A stretch of 56,035 nt of DNA from Sediminibacterium ginsengisoli (lineage in GTDB: Bacteria; Bacteroidota; Bacteroidia; Chitinophagales; Chitinophagaceae): assembly GCA_945865545.1 (NCBI GenBank), contig CAMBEQ010000013.1:1-56035 (forward strand), in the 5' to 3' direction. Both the position numbers and the translations under genes were made by a program. The notes under the pieces are model-generated. The model had not been told where the DNA came from. It searched no databases and saw only the letters and a program-made list of their open reading frames with translations. Below, in pieces: positions 7,622 to 17,931 of the stretch (the first letter of the stretch is position 1; each line of letters begins with the position of its first letter).

Positions 7622-9808
7622 TTAGTTTAAAAACATTTCATCTACCAATAGTAAAGTTTTAGTTTTATCGTTCCCCTTGCCTTTACTCTTAGGTTTTATT
7701 TTTAAATAAGGCTTGGCAATAACTTTAATACAGGATACCTTTTGCCACTTAAATAAACCTTCGATAATTTGCAGTGTATGCTCCTCGCCTTCTAAAGGAA
7801 GCTTAGGTTTTAGTTTTGTCAAAAGCCTTAAATTTTTTGCATCATTCCCTCCCCAAACTTCAACAGATGTAGGGGGATAAATATTGGTTTTTTCTTCCAC
7901 CATATAATGCATCCCGAATGAACTTAAAATTATTGGTTGATTAAAAAAATACATTGCCACTAAATCATTATCCACAACACCCGCAAAGTAATTTGCCCAA
8001 GCAGGAGAATTAGCCCCAAATGTGCCAAGGATTGAATTAAAAAATGTATTTGCTCCTTCTGCTTGGTGCACTCTATCAAGTTGCGTCAGCAAGACCGCAC
8101 TGTCTGGAATAAAACTATTTTTTATAAATCCAAAAACGGCCACTTCGCTCGAAAACCAGCCTTTCCTGTATGCTTTTACTTTAATATTGCTCGTATTAGT
8201 AATCAGCAATTTGCTATCAAAAATTGGGGATGTGCTACTATCAGGATCCTTGCCGTCGATGGTATAACGTAATTCGGTTCCGTTAATTGGATGAAATAAT
8301 TCAACTTTCACAGACTTCCCAAATACAAAGCTGCCATTTTTTACCTGAGGCGGATTTAATTTGAGCTGCTCATTTAAATTAATGCTAAACCCCTCTATGA
8401 AATTTATATTTTTAAAAGATTTTTGAAGCAGTCCAATTTCTGAGGCACTGAGACTTGTATTCCACAGGGTAATTGTTTTTAAAGTTTTTAGTGTGGTGAT
8501 GATTTCTTTCAAACCTAAAAATGACACTTTTGTGCCTGACAAACTTAATGATTGAAGATGTTGTAAAGAAGAAAGTGTTGCGAGACCATTTGTAGTTACT
8601 TCGGTAAAGTTGATATCTAACTTGCGCAAATTATTAAACATTACCACTTTTTTAAGATCCTCATTTTTAACAGGTAACTTAGCAAGACTTAGCGATATTA
8701 CTTGCTCTTTAATCTCATTTAACTCCTCTAATTGATTTACCGAATAGGTCTCTTTATTAAATATTCTTACATCCAGTCCAGGTGATTCTTTAGAAATAGG
8801 CCGTATGGTTCGATAATCCGTATTTAAGTTGGTGATTTTTTTTTCATCAGCAGCATTAAAATCATATGACTCTTCCACAGCTGCTGGGCCTTTCAATAAT
8901 TTATAGGCTAATACTTTTAAGGAATCAGCTTCAGGCAATTCAGTAACTTTTTGTGTAAAACTTGCTTTATTTTTTATCCACCAACCAAGTAAGTTTATTT
9001 CATCCAAACTAAGTTGCGATTTTGAAGAAGGTGGCATATGCTTTTCATCATCAAGCGGAAGATGTATTCGTTGAAAAAGCAAACTCTTTTGTGGATCTCC
9101 AGAAACATAAAGCTTTCCATCTTTACCCCCCTTTAATATTGAAAGTGAATCAGCAAAGGACAATTCGCCTTTCTGTTTATTTAGATTGTGACAACTAGCA
9201 CATTTTTTATCGAATATGGGTTTAACAAGGTGATCAAACACGATGGCTTTATCTATGGGCACTAATGGCTCTTTGATATTAGATAAAATGGGTTGAATAA
9301 TAAAATTTTCACCATGGGTTAGTATGCCACCAAAATGTCCTGTAATAATTATAATTATAACCATTCCAGACCCCAAACACCATGCCAAGGTCTTTTTATA
9401 CCATACCTTATTTCTAAGCCAGCACATTACCGAGGATAATAAAAAAATTCCCGCACCCATCCATTTATGCCATAGTAATGCGTCCCCCGAATAGCCACCT
9501 TCCCTAGATAAAAATAATCCCATGATTACCGTTACCCCAGCTAATATAGACCCTAAGAGTAAAAAACTATCTACTAAGTTTTCAAATATAGTATTCGAAT
9601 TATAGGTTGCCGAAAAACGACGCAGTCCAAGTATCACACCAAGAATTAGTATCACTATAGGAAAGTGCAATAATAAAGTATGCATTCTGCCAAAAGGTTG
9701 AAGCCAAAATGGAATTACCAAATATTTAGAAAATAGCAAGAAGAATAATACAAATACATTTAATACTATTAAAAATTGATTCGCTAAATTTTTTATTTTA
9801 TAACTCAT
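7622..9808 (-). CDS. Membrane protein with cytochrome c, LRR and chitobiase-C-like domains
   Basis: A 728-residue multidomain protein. Residues 1-175 form about five membrane helices (DUF2231-like). A cytochrome c domain follows with one haem site, CASCH at 203-207, and a possible axial Met in HMPPSSK near 257; it resembles planctomycete-type PSCyt1. Leucine-rich repeats cover roughly 365-480. A chitobiase/hexosaminidase C-terminal (CHB_HEX_C, FN3-associated) module lies near 505-565 with the ELRYTIDGKDPD motif, followed by a C-terminal domain. It lies 11 bp after the DUF1501 gene and is surely co-transcribed. The function is unknown; an electron-transfer or carbohydrate-sensing role on the outer face of the inner membrane is inference. 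Confidence 0.85.
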   Translation of the reverse strand: MSYKIKNLANQFLIVLNVFVLFFLLFSKYLVIPFWLQPFGRMHTLLLHFPIVILILGVILGLRRFSATYNSNTIFENLVDSFLLLGSILAGVTVIMGLFLSREGGYSGDALLWHKWMGAGIFLLSSVMCWLRNKVWYKKTLAWCLGSGMVIIIIITGHFGGILTHGENFIIQPILSNIKEPLVPIDKAIVFDHLVKPIFDKKCASCHNLNKQKGELSFADSLSILKGGKDGKLYVSGDPQKSLLFQRIHLPLDDEKHMPPSSKSQLSLDEINLLGWWIKNKASFTQKVTELPEADSLKVLAYKLLKGPAAVEESYDFNAADEKKITNLNTDYRTIRPISKESPGLDVRIFNKETYSVNQLEELNEIKEQVISLSLAKLPVKNEDLKKVVMFNNLRKLDINFTEVTTNGLATLSSLQHLQSLSLSGTKVSFLGLKEIITTLKTLKTITLWNTSLSASEIGLLQKSFKNINFIEGFSINLNEQLKLNPPQVKNGSFVFGKSVKVELFHPINGTELRYTIDGKDPDSSTSPIFDSKLLITNTSNIKVKAYRKGWFSSEVAVFGFIKNSFIPDSAVLLTQLDRVHQAEGANTFFNSILGTFGANSPAWANYFAGVVDNDLVAMYFFNQPIILSSFGMHYMVEEKTNIYPPTSVEVWGGNDAKNLRLLTKLKPKLPLEGEEHTLQIIEGLFKWQKVSCIKVIAKPYLKIKPKSKGKGNDKTKTLLLVDEMFLN

Positions 9809-9819
9809 ATAATAATGGA

Positions 9820-11271
9820 TTAGCTAATGATGTCTCTAATTACTTTTCCAGAGACATCCGTTAACCTATAACGTCGGCCAAGATGTTTAAAAATAAGTTT
9901 TTCGTGATCTAGTCCTAATTGATTTAAAACAGTAGCCTGAAAGTCATGAACATGCACAGGATCTTTTATAATATTATAGCCAAAATCGTCAGTTTCTCCA
10001 TAAACCATTCCAGGCTTTATTCCACCCCCTGCCATCCACACTGTGAAACACCTTGGATGATGATCACGCCCATAATTGTCTTTTGTTAGCTTCCCCTGTG
10101 TATAACTCGTACGCCCAAATTCTCCACCCCATATTACTAAGGTTTCATCAAGCAGTCCGCGTTGTTTTAAGTCCATTACTAAAGCCGCAGATGCCTGATC
10201 AACATCTTTAGCCTGACTAGCTATTTCAAACGGCAAGTCTCCATGTTGGTCCCAACCTTGATGGTATAGTTGAACAAAGCGCACTCCTTTTTCAGACAGC
10301 TTTCTAGCCAGCAAACAATTAGCTGCAAAAGTTCCAGGAACTAAGCAATCTGGTCCATACATGTTTACAATACTATCAGGCTCTTTTGATAAATCCATCA
10401 CATCAGGAACAGCAGTTTGCATTCGATAAGCCATTTCATATTGCTTTATTCGAGTGGTTATTTCAGGATCGCCAAATTGCTGATAGGACAAGTCATTTAA
10501 TTCCGAAAGCTTATCTAGCATTTGTCTACGTTCTTGCCTACTAGTACCCTCATTGTCCTTAAGATATAAAACCGGATCTTCTCCTTTACTGAATTGTACG
10601 CCTTGATGAACAGAATCCAAAAAACCACTTGACCAAAGTCTTGAATAAACACCTTGCCCATTACCTATGCCACGCGAAAGTAATACCGTGAAGGATGGAA
10701 GATTTTTATTTTCACTACCTAACCCATAACTTAACCAAGAACCCATACTTGGGCGATTGCCTTGTTGCGCGCCGGTTTGAAGAAAAGTTAATGCTGGATC
10801 ATGATTGATTGCCTCGGTATGCATTGAACGTATAATGCAAAGTTCATCTGCTATTTTTGCAGTGTAGGGTAATAAATCACTTATCCATGCTCGCGATTGT
10901 CCATATTGTTTGAAATCTACAAAGGATCCTGCCAATGGATAAGCATCTTGAAATGCAGACATACCTGTTAACCTTTGCGTCCCACGAACGGATGCTGGCA
11001 TTTCTTTTCCATTCATTTCGCGAAGCATCGGCTTATAATCAAATAGTTCTTGCTGTGAAGGTGCTCCATTCTGAAATAGATAAATTACCCGCTTAGCTTT
11101 GGGTGCAAAATGAGGAATTCCAGGGGGCAGCCCGTTTTTATCAGCCCCTAATCCAAAAAGATCTGGCATTAGCAATGAGCCTAAAGCAACGCTTCCTATA
11201 CCTACCCCCATAGAAGAAAGAAATCGTCTACGATTTAAAGAAAACCCATGTTCAATAAATTCTTTATCCAT
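9820..11271 (-). CDS. DUF1501 Tat-exported protein
   Basis: A 483-residue protein with a twin-arginine signal (LNRRRFLSSMGVGIGSVALG) at residues 12-31. The body matches DUF1501, an alkaline-phosphatase-fold family related to sulfatases. Landmarks are LFQNGAPSQQELFDYKP, RSMHTEAINHDPA, LYHQGWDQHG, VIWGGEFGR and DHHPRCFTVWMAGGG; the His/Asp-rich ones probably bind metal. In Planctomycetes and Bacteroidota DUF1501 genes usually sit next to DUF1549/DUF1553 cytochrome genes, exactly as here (34 bp after one). Tat export fits a protein folded with its metals in the cytoplasm. The substrate is unknown; linkage to glycan or sulfated polymer use has been proposed for such sets. Confidence 0.92.
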   Translation of the reverse strand: MDKEFIEHGFSLNRRRFLSSMGVGIGSVALGSLLMPDLFGLGADKNGLPPGIPHFAPKAKRVIYLFQNGAPSQQELFDYKPMLREMNGKEMPASVRGTQRLTGMSAFQDAYPLAGSFVDFKQYGQSRAWISDLLPYTAKIADELCIIRSMHTEAINHDPALTFLQTGAQQGNRPSMGSWLSYGLGSENKNLPSFTVLLSRGIGNGQGVYSRLWSSGFLDSVHQGVQFSKGEDPVLYLKDNEGTSRQERRQMLDKLSELNDLSYQQFGDPEITTRIKQYEMAYRMQTAVPDVMDLSKEPDSIVNMYGPDCLVPGTFAANCLLARKLSEKGVRFVQLYHQGWDQHGDLPFEIASQAKDVDQASAALVMDLKQRGLLDETLVIWGGEFGRTSYTQGKLTKDNYGRDHHPRCFTVWMAGGGIKPGMVYGETDDFGYNIIKDPVHVHDFQATVLNQLGLDHEKLIFKHLGRRYRLTDVSGKVIRDIIS

Positions 11272-11305
11272 AAAATTAATTTTTTAATCCATTAACAGAA
11301 TGTCA

Positions 11306-13630
11306 TTATGTTTTTGTAATGGTTTCTTCTAGATTGTATATAGTTGCTATTACGCGCATCAAGGCTGCCAATTTTTTCTTATCTATATTTTCTGAAAGTG
11401 GATATTCTCCAATAGAAAGCAATTTTTGTGCTGATACAATTTTAATTGCATTTTGCTGTTGTGTATAATAGTCCATCAGAATTGCTAACTCTTTGTCTTT
11501 GGGCTTTCGGCAGACAATTAATCTAAATGCTTTTGTAATAGCTAAATTGATGTCTTTATTTTCTTGAAAAAGTTTTGCTGCCAGTACCCTTGACGCTTCC
11601 AAAACTGTAGGATCATTCATCATCACCAATGCCTGTAATGGGGTATTGGTTCTTTGTCTTTTGACCTCGCAAATATCTCGATTGCTTGCATCAAATATAC
11701 TCATTGAAGCAGGGGGCACTGTCCTCTTGACCAATGTATACATACCACGTCGGTAAAGATCCTTTCCATGATCTTGTTTATACACCGATAATAAACCTCT
11801 ACCTGAAGTAGCCCCTTCCCATAAGCCTGCAGGTTGATAAGGCTTTACACTTGGCCCGCCAATAACATCATTAAGCAAGCCACTACTCGACAAAACAATA
11901 TCTCTAATTAATTCTGCAGCTATTCTATATCGCGGACCTCTAGCAAGTAAAATATTTTCAGGATCCAATGCTAATTTTTCTTTTGATACTTCAGCTGACT
12001 GTTTATAGGTAGCAGACATCACAAATTGCTTAACGAGTCTTTTTATATTCCAATCATGTTGCATAAAATCAACGGCTAACCAATCCAATAATTCAGGATT
12101 GGTTGGTATTTCACCTTGCATTCCAAAGTCACCCGATGTTTTTACAATTCCTCTTCCAAAAAATTCTTGCCATAAAAGATTAACAAACACCCTTGCAGTA
12201 AGTGGATTATTTTGATCGAATAGCCAATTTGCAAGCCCTAATCTATTTTTTGGATATTTCTGATCGAATGGTAAAATTGCCGAAGGTGCACCAGGTAATA
12301 CTTCATCGCCTTGAACATCATATTGACCTCTTATAAGAATATGCGTTTTTCGAACCGTATCTTGGTCTCCCATAACAGATACAATTAATTTATTTGTATC
12401 CTGTTTATTAATAAAACTTAATATTTTTTTTACATCTTCATTGGTTACCTCCATTAATGGTTGTTTGGCATAAGTCTCAGGACCTCCAATAACAGACTCC
12501 ATCCCCTTTTCCTTTACATTATTAAAAAAAGCAAAAAACTGGTAATATTCTTTTTGAGAAAATGGATCATATTTATGATCATGACAATGCGCGCATTCTA
12601 ATGTAACACTTAAAATACCCTTTCCTATAAGATCTGTTCTATCGGTAACATACATCAGTCTATATTCTTCTGGAATGACTCCCCCTTCTTCAGTTATCTT
12701 ATGATTGCGATTAAATCCAGTAGCTAATAATTGTTCTTTTGTAAAATTAGGAAGGAGATCACCCGCCAACTGCCAAGTAACAAAGTCTTTGTAACTAATA
12801 TTTTTATTAAAAGCATGAATTACCCAATCTCGCCATGGCCATTGAGTTCGGTAACCATCATCCTGATAACCGTGAGAATCGGCATAACGTGCAAGGTCAA
12901 GCCAAAGTAAAGACATCTTCTCTCCATAGGCTCTCTTTTGCAATAACTGATCAACTAAATTTTCATACGCAGCAGCACTTTTATCAAGAAGAAAGGAGTT
13001 CATTAAACTTAATGAAGGAGGCAATCCTGTTAAATCAATACTCAAGCGTTTTAAAAGTCTTTCTTTATCCGCTTCCTCATTAGGTTGAATGCCTTGTTTT
13101 TCTTGATTTGCAAGTATGAAATAATCGATTTCATTTTTTGGCCAGTTCTTATTTTCAATTTTTGGAAGTGGCCTTTTAACCGGCGAAACAAAAGCCCAGT
13201 GTTTTTCATATTTTGCACCTTGCTTAATCCATTTTTCAATCAAAGCAATTTCAAATTTGGATAATTTCAAATTTGAATTATGTGGAGGCATTACCAAACT
13301 AGTATCATTTGAACTTACCCGTAAAAAAACTTCAGATAAATCAGGATTCCCAGGTACCAATGCATGTGCCATTGGATGTTCTTTCAATGATTCATAAGCA
13401 CTTTCAGATTGGTCTAATCTTAAATTGGCTTTTCGTTTATTGATGTCTGGGCCATGACATGAAAAACATTTATCAGATAAAATAGGACGAATATCAAAAT
13501 TGTAACTAATGGAATCAGGCATATTATTACTTGCAAATAAACGTTCTTGTTGATTATTGCAAGCTTGAAAAGAAAAGACACTTAAAATAAAAAAAAGTAA
13601 AACGTAAAATATTTTTTTTGGAAAGCGCAT
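11306..13630 (-). CDS. DUF1549/DUF1553 lipoprotein with PSCyt1 cytochrome c domain
   Basis: A 774-residue protein. The N-terminus is a lipoprotein signal with lipobox FQAC, placing the anchor at Cys24. A PSCyt1 haem site CFSCH is at residues 55-59, followed by MPPHNSNLKL, which supplies a possible axial Met. DUF1549 and then DUF1553 fill the rest; a second CxxCH (CAHCHDHKYDPF, near residue 350) is typical of the DUF1549 part, as are YADSHGYQDDGYR and the DUF1553 ending. This is the first gene of the four-gene minus-strand set. It is of the type described from Planctomycetes and shared with many Bacteroidota. The biochemical role is not established. Confidence 0.92.
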   Translation of the reverse strand: MRFPKKIFYVLLFFILSVFSFQACNNQQERLFASNNMPDSISYNFDIRPILSDKCFSCHGPDINKRKANLRLDQSESAYESLKEHPMAHALVPGNPDLSEVFLRVSSNDTSLVMPPHNSNLKLSKFEIALIEKWIKQGAKYEKHWAFVSPVKRPLPKIENKNWPKNEIDYFILANQEKQGIQPNEEADKERLLKRLSIDLTGLPPSLSLMNSFLLDKSAAAYENLVDQLLQKRAYGEKMSLLWLDLARYADSHGYQDDGYRTQWPWRDWVIHAFNKNISYKDFVTWQLAGDLLPNFTKEQLLATGFNRNHKITEEGGVIPEEYRLMYVTDRTDLIGKGILSVTLECAHCHDHKYDPFSQKEYYQFFAFFNNVKEKGMESVIGGPETYAKQPLMEVTNEDVKKILSFINKQDTNKLIVSVMGDQDTVRKTHILIRGQYDVQGDEVLPGAPSAILPFDQKYPKNRLGLANWLFDQNNPLTARVFVNLLWQEFFGRGIVKTSGDFGMQGEIPTNPELLDWLAVDFMQHDWNIKRLVKQFVMSATYKQSAEVSKEKLALDPENILLARGPRYRIAAELIRDIVLSSSGLLNDVIGGPSVKPYQPAGLWEGATSGRGLLSVYKQDHGKDLYRRGMYTLVKRTVPPASMSIFDASNRDICEVKRQRTNTPLQALVMMNDPTVLEASRVLAAKLFQENKDINLAITKAFRLIVCRKPKDKELAILMDYYTQQQNAIKIVSAQKLLSIGEYPLSENIDKKKLAALMRVIATIYNLEETITKT

Positions 13631-14203
13631 ATAGGAGAATTTATTAAATGATTTGATAGGTAAAATTATATTTTAATGAATTCATATGTATTACATAAAT
13701 GTAACATAATGTTCACTATTTCTTTTAGTTCAATTTTATGATTATCACATTTTATTTTAGATAAAAATAAAAATTTATCAATTAGCCAAGGGCCAAGGTT
13801 TTTAGGTAAGTCCTTGATTTACACCTAGCGAGACCGTGATTTGAACCCGGGATCTAGTGGTATTAAAAATACTATAATGAACTAATCATATGACTTACAA
13901 TAGGTAACAAGCTAATAATCACCACCTATCAACTAAAATGAAGCAAAAAGTAACACAGTAAGGAGACGCAAAGTTTGAATATTAAATCAAAATTCGATTA
14001 CCCAACTCAGAACTCCCAATTATGTATTAAATTTAATAGCTGCATAAAGGAACCGAAGTAAAAGGAAAATTCCCCCTTTAACTGCAAAAAATAGATACCT
14101 GTTCAATCAATAATAATAGCTATTAAAAGTAAAACGGTGTAGTATTCAATTACGGCTTTAAGAATAAAAAATAAACAGTGTTCACCTGATATAAATTTAT
14201 GCA
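13631..14203. other. 573-bp divergent intergenic region holding a repeat copy
   Basis: This gap separates the DUF1549 gene (minus) from the S9 peptidase gene (plus). It contains repeat copy 2 at 13789-13870 and otherwise only AT-rich sequence. No open frame longer than a few dozen codons is supported. Promoters for both genes must lie here, but no clear TAnnTTTG box is seen. Confidence 0.45.
13789..13870 (-). repeat. tRNA-3'-half repeat family, left-part copy (copy 2)
   Basis: This copy holds the left part of the family. It begins with the hairpin region (GGTAAGTCCTTGATTT), then CTAGCGAGACCGTGATTTG and AACCCGGGATC, then the anticodon-arm-like TAGTGGTATT. Read on the minus strand it gives CCGGG-TTCAAAT-CACGG, a T-arm with one mismatch, and TCTCGCT as an acceptor 3' strand. 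Confidence 0.7.
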
Positions 14204-16501
14204 ATGAAAATAAAATTATTATTTCTCTTAGTCCTTCTCAATGGATATACGAATATCTTAACTGCTCAGAAAAATATAACCCAGCCTTTTTCTCCAAGTA
14301 GGGAGCAAATGTTAAAACGTTATAAAGCTGCTGAAGATAGAGACAGCCTCGCCAAGCGAACCGTTTTTAAAACTTCGGTTACACCAGTATGGTCTGGTCC
14401 TTCTGCTTTCTGGTATCGGAATGCATTGCCAGATAGCCTGTCGGAATATCTTTATATAGACCCTGCAAAAAAAATAAAACGCCCTTTATTTGATGAAGCA
14501 AAAATGTCGCAGACCTTGTCTGTTCTTTTAGGTAAGACTGTGCATCCTGGAAGGCTACCCATAAAAGATATTTATGTTTATCCAGAAGGAGGTAAAATTG
14601 CAATAGCCACTGGCGCTGTTTTTTATAATGTAGATCTCGATCAGTACAGCTTAACCAAAATTGACACATTGCCGGTAGATAAAACTACCTATCCTGGACT
14701 TACCCCCAGAATTGGACGTTGGCAAAGCATCCGAAAAGACAGCATATCGCCTGATAAAAAATGGATCTTTTATGTAAAAGAAAATAATATTTATTTACAG
14801 CCTTTTGGTGGCGGTGAATCAATAGCTTATACAACCGATGGAACATCCACCTTGCCTTATGGAGAAGTAATTTGGTCGCCCGATAGCCGCTATCTGGTTG
14901 CATATAAAATAAAACGCGTTATAGATAAACCTGTTTATTATATAGCCACTTCCTTACCTGGTGTTACGCGTGGTGAAGTGAAGCAGCAAAATTATAAACA
15001 ACCGGGTGATGAGTTTTCTACCTATGAAATGTTTGTAATTAAAGTAGCAGAAAAATCAGTTACAAAAGTAAACACTGATATTATTGATTTTTTTGACGCG
15101 CCACGTTTACGCTGGAACAATGGCGACAATAATCATTTCCTATATGAACGTGTTGATCGTGGTCACCAGCGTTTTAGAATTATAGAAGTAAATGCTACAG
15201 ATGGAAGCACACGTAATATTGTTGATGAACAAACCAATACATTTATTTACGAACAAAAAATTGTTACCAATTATTTGCCGGCAAGTTCTGAAATTATCTG
15301 GGTCACTGAAAAAGATGGTTGGCGTCATATTTATTTAGTAGATGCAAAAGCTGGATCCGTAAAAAATCAGATAACAAAAGGCGAATGGGTGGTTCGAAGT
15401 ATCGATAGTGTCGATCTAACCAAAAGAGAAATTTGGTTTCAGGCCAGTGGAATGAATCCAGGAGAAGATCCATACAATATTCATTATTACCGAATCGGAT
15501 TTAATGGAAAAAATCTTGTTCGACTTACTTCACCTGGCTCTAATCACCGTTTACTATTCTCTCCGGATAAACAATATTTTCTAGATATCTATTCAACCGT
15601 AAACCAACTACCGGTTTCTATTGTTGGTAAAACATCGGACGGAAAAAAAGTAATGGATATTGAGCAAACAGATGCTTCGCGTTATATTGCTGCAGGTTTT
15701 TCTATGCCTGAAGTATTTCATGCAAAAGGTAGAGATGGGCTTACAGATATTTGGGGTGTAGTGTTTCGGCCTTCAGATTTTGATTCTTCCAAGCGTTACC
15801 CAATTATTGAAAATATTTATGCGGGGCCGCAGGATTCATTTGTGCCAAAAACTTTTTCGGCTTCAGGCGAAATGCAGAGTATGGCCGAACTTGGTTTTAT
15901 TGTGGTACAAATTGATGGCATGGGCACATACAACCGATCCAAAGCATTTCATGATATATGTTGGAAAAATCTTGGAGATGCGGGCTTCCCTGATAGAATT
16001 TTATGGATGCGTGCATTGGCGGATGAATATCCACAGGCAGACACTTCACGTATAGGTTTATACGGGACCTCCGCAGGGGGACAAAATTCTCTCGGCGGAC
16101 TTTTATTTCATCCTGAATGGTATCAAGCGGCAGTTTCTGCATGCGGTTGTCATGACAACCGGGTTGATAAACAATGGTGGAATGAACAGTGGATGGGATA
16201 CCCAGTAGGCAAGCATTACGATGATCAGTCCAATATTACTAATGCCCATAAATTAAAAGGGAATTTGTTGCTTATAGTTGGAGAAGCAGATCAGAATGTG
16301 CCACCAGAATCTACTTATCGTGTGGTAGATGCATTAATTAAAGCAAAAAAGACATTCGAATTTCTAACTATTCCTGGGATGGGGCATAGTGATGGTGGGC
16401 CCTATGGCCGAGTGAAGAAACGAGACTTCTTTGTAAAGAGCCTTTTAGGAATAGATCCACCTAATCGCAATAGCGATGAGTTGGCTGGAGTTTCACCATA
16501 G
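14204..16501 (+). CDS. Secreted dipeptidyl peptidase IV-like prolyl oligopeptidase (S9)
   Basis: A 765-residue protein with a signal peptide (cleavage near LTAQ, residue 22), a DPPIV N-terminal beta-propeller (about 100-480) and an alpha/beta hydrolase domain (about 520-750). The catalytic triad is visible: S623 in GLYGTSAGGQ, D696 in GEADQNVPPES and H728 in GMGHSDGG. S9B enzymes remove dipeptides, usually after Pro or Ala, from peptides in the periplasm or outside the cell. The gene stands alone after a long upstream gap; 265 bp without a gene follow. With the M14 peptidase and permease nearby, it fits peptide scavenging (inference). Confidence 0.93.
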   Translation: MKIKLLFLLVLLNGYTNILTAQKNITQPFSPSREQMLKRYKAAEDRDSLAKRTVFKTSVTPVWSGPSAFWYRNALPDSLSEYLYIDPAKKIKRPLFDEAKMSQTLSVLLGKTVHPGRLPIKDIYVYPEGGKIAIATGAVFYNVDLDQYSLTKIDTLPVDKTTYPGLTPRIGRWQSIRKDSISPDKKWIFYVKENNIYLQPFGGGESIAYTTDGTSTLPYGEVIWSPDSRYLVAYKIKRVIDKPVYYIATSLPGVTRGEVKQQNYKQPGDEFSTYEMFVIKVAEKSVTKVNTDIIDFFDAPRLRWNNGDNNHFLYERVDRGHQRFRIIEVNATDGSTRNIVDEQTNTFIYEQKIVTNYLPASSEIIWVTEKDGWRHIYLVDAKAGSVKNQITKGEWVVRSIDSVDLTKREIWFQASGMNPGEDPYNIHYYRIGFNGKNLVRLTSPGSNHRLLFSPDKQYFLDIYSTVNQLPVSIVGKTSDGKKVMDIEQTDASRYIAAGFSMPEVFHAKGRDGLTDIWGVVFRPSDFDSSKRYPIIENIYAGPQDSFVPKTFSASGEMQSMAELGFIVVQIDGMGTYNRSKAFHDICWKNLGDAGFPDRILWMRALADEYPQADTSRIGLYGTSAGGQNSLGGLLFHPEWYQAAVSACGCHDNRVDKQWWNEQWMGYPVGKHYDDQSNITNAHKLKGNLLLIVGEADQNVPPESTYRVVDALIKAKKTFEFLTIPGMGHSDGGPYGRVKKRDFFVKSLLGIDPPNRNSDELAGVSP

Positions 16502-16766
16502 AAAAAATGATTTAGAAATTTTTATTGTGATTTGGCTTGTCACAAGTGATATGGATATTAAATTAAATATAATGGATGGATTGCAGGGAGTTCTTCAATT
16601 TGAAGGAAGTTTAGAAAAGACCCTAAAAAAATAAATGAAAATGTGGAACTTTAAAATAAAGTTTTAGCTGAATTAATTAACAGAGATGTTAATTAATTAT
16701 AAATACCATATTTACAAAAACTTTTCTAATTGTTTTTGTGTTTATTAGACAAACAAATTAATAATT

Positions 16767-17270
16767 ATGAAAATGAAATTTTTATTGACGATGCTTATTG
16801 GAGGTATTATCTCTGCATCTGCTCAAAAAACAGTTGTAGATGTAGCGGTTAGTTCTAATGCGCACACTACCTTAGTAGCTGCTGTAAAAGCAGCTGATTT
16901 AGTAAGCACTTTACAAGGAGCGGGGCCTTTTACAGTCTTTGCACCAACTAACGATGCATTTGCTAAATTACCTAAAGGAACAGTTGAAACTCTTTTAAAA
17001 CCAGAGAACAAAGCTACTTTAACTAAGATATTAACCTATCATGTTGTAGCTGGAAATTTAAATGCAACTGCGGTTTTAAAGGCTATAAATGATGGTAATG
17101 GAAAAGTTACATTGAAAGCTGTAAGTGGTGGAACTTTAACTGCATCATTAAAAGATGGTAAAGTTATATTAACAGATGAAAAAGGTGGAATTGCAACTGT
17201 TACTGCAACAGATTTGAAAGCAGGAAATGGCGTAATTCACGTTATTGATGCTGTTGTATTACCTAAATAG
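16767..17270 (+). CDS. Secreted fasciclin (FAS1) domain protein
   Basis: A 167-residue protein made of a signal peptide (residues 1-19, ending SASAQ) and one FAS1 domain. The two FAS1 signatures are present: [17 protein letters not shown] (H1) and [11 protein letters not shown] at the end (H2), with the central [11 protein letters not shown]1 domains act in adhesion and extracellular matrix binding; in Bacteroidota they are common single-domain secreted proteins. The domain is complete and the length is normal. A bidirectional terminator follows 20 bp after the stop codon. Confidence 0.94.
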   Translation: MKMKFLLTMLIGGIISASAQKTVVDVAVSSNAHTTLVAAVKAADLVSTLQGAGPFTVFAPTNDAFAKLPKGTVETLLKPENKATLTKILTYHVVAGNLNATAVLKAINDGNGKVTLKAVSGGTLTASLKDGKVILTDEKGGIATVTATDLKAGNGVIHVIDAVVLPK

Positions 17271-17290
17271 TTTTAGGTTAAGATTTTTGG

Positions 17291-17324
17291 AAGGGGGCTA
17301 TTAGAAATAATGGCCCCCTTTTTT
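17291..17324. terminator. Bidirectional terminator between fasciclin and Rieske genes
   Basis: The stem GGGGGCTATTA / TAATGGCCCCC (one G-T pair) is flanked by AA on the left and a T-run on the right. It lies between convergent genes that end at 17270 and 17329 and can serve fasciclin and, less strongly, the minus-strand gene. Confidence 0.8.
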
Positions 17325-17328
17325 ATTA

Positions 17329-17787
17329 CTACTCATACACTCTTAAACTAGTACCTGTAAGGGTTGTCTTGTATTGTTTTAAAGTTCCTGTTGCTGGGCC
17401 AGTCGTAACCTTACCTTTAGTATCAAAAACTGAACCATGTGCGGCACAATAAAATCTGTTGGTATTAGCCTGATATTCTATTGTAGCTCCTTGGTGGGTG
17501 CAACTAGAACTAACCGCAAGAAACTCATCATTTAAGGTTCTAGCAATGATAATTCCTGTTTTACTTTCCACATAGAAACCACCGGCCTTGTCCAAACTTA
17601 AATAAGGGGCTATGGCAATATTAATTGCAAAGTCGACTTTCTTGTCAACTCCTGCATTTCCAAAATTGCTACTAGGATTGCTACTATTGGAGGCTGTATC
17701 CGATTTAGAACAGGCTTGCATGCATCCAAAAATTAAGATGGAAGCACTGCTTAGGCCCACTTGTTCAATAAAATCTTTTCTTTCCAT
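17329..17787 (-). CDS. Rieske [2Fe-2S] domain lipoprotein
   Basis: A 152-residue protein. The N-terminus (MERKDFIEQVGLSSASILI, then FGCMQACSKSD) looks like a lipoprotein signal, with Cys at either FGC or QAC. The C-terminal half is a Rieske domain: SSCTHQGATIEY supplies Cys-x-His and YCAAHGSVFD supplies Cys-x2-His, the four ligands of a [2Fe-2S] cluster. It resembles small Rieske ferredoxin-like proteins rather than a bc1 subunit, as no membrane anchor helix or disulfide-forming Cys pair next to the box is seen. Its redox partner is not in the neighbourhood. Confidence 0.9.
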   Translation of the reverse strand: MERKDFIEQVGLSSASILIFGCMQACSKSDTASNSSNPSSNFGNAGVDKKVDFAINIAIAPYLSLDKAGGFYVESKTGIIIARTLNDEFLAVSSSCTHQGATIEYQANTNRFYCAAHGSVFDTKGKVTTGPATGTLKQYKTTLTGTSLRVYE

Positions 17788-17931
17788 ATTTACCTATTTT
17801 ACATTAAAACAAATCTATGCCCAAATTGTTTTAAATTAGTATATACAAATTTTCAAAAAAAGCAGCTGTAATGTATTTATTAGGTAAATTTAATGAATAA
17901 AATTACTTTCTTTTTACATAATTTAATAATA

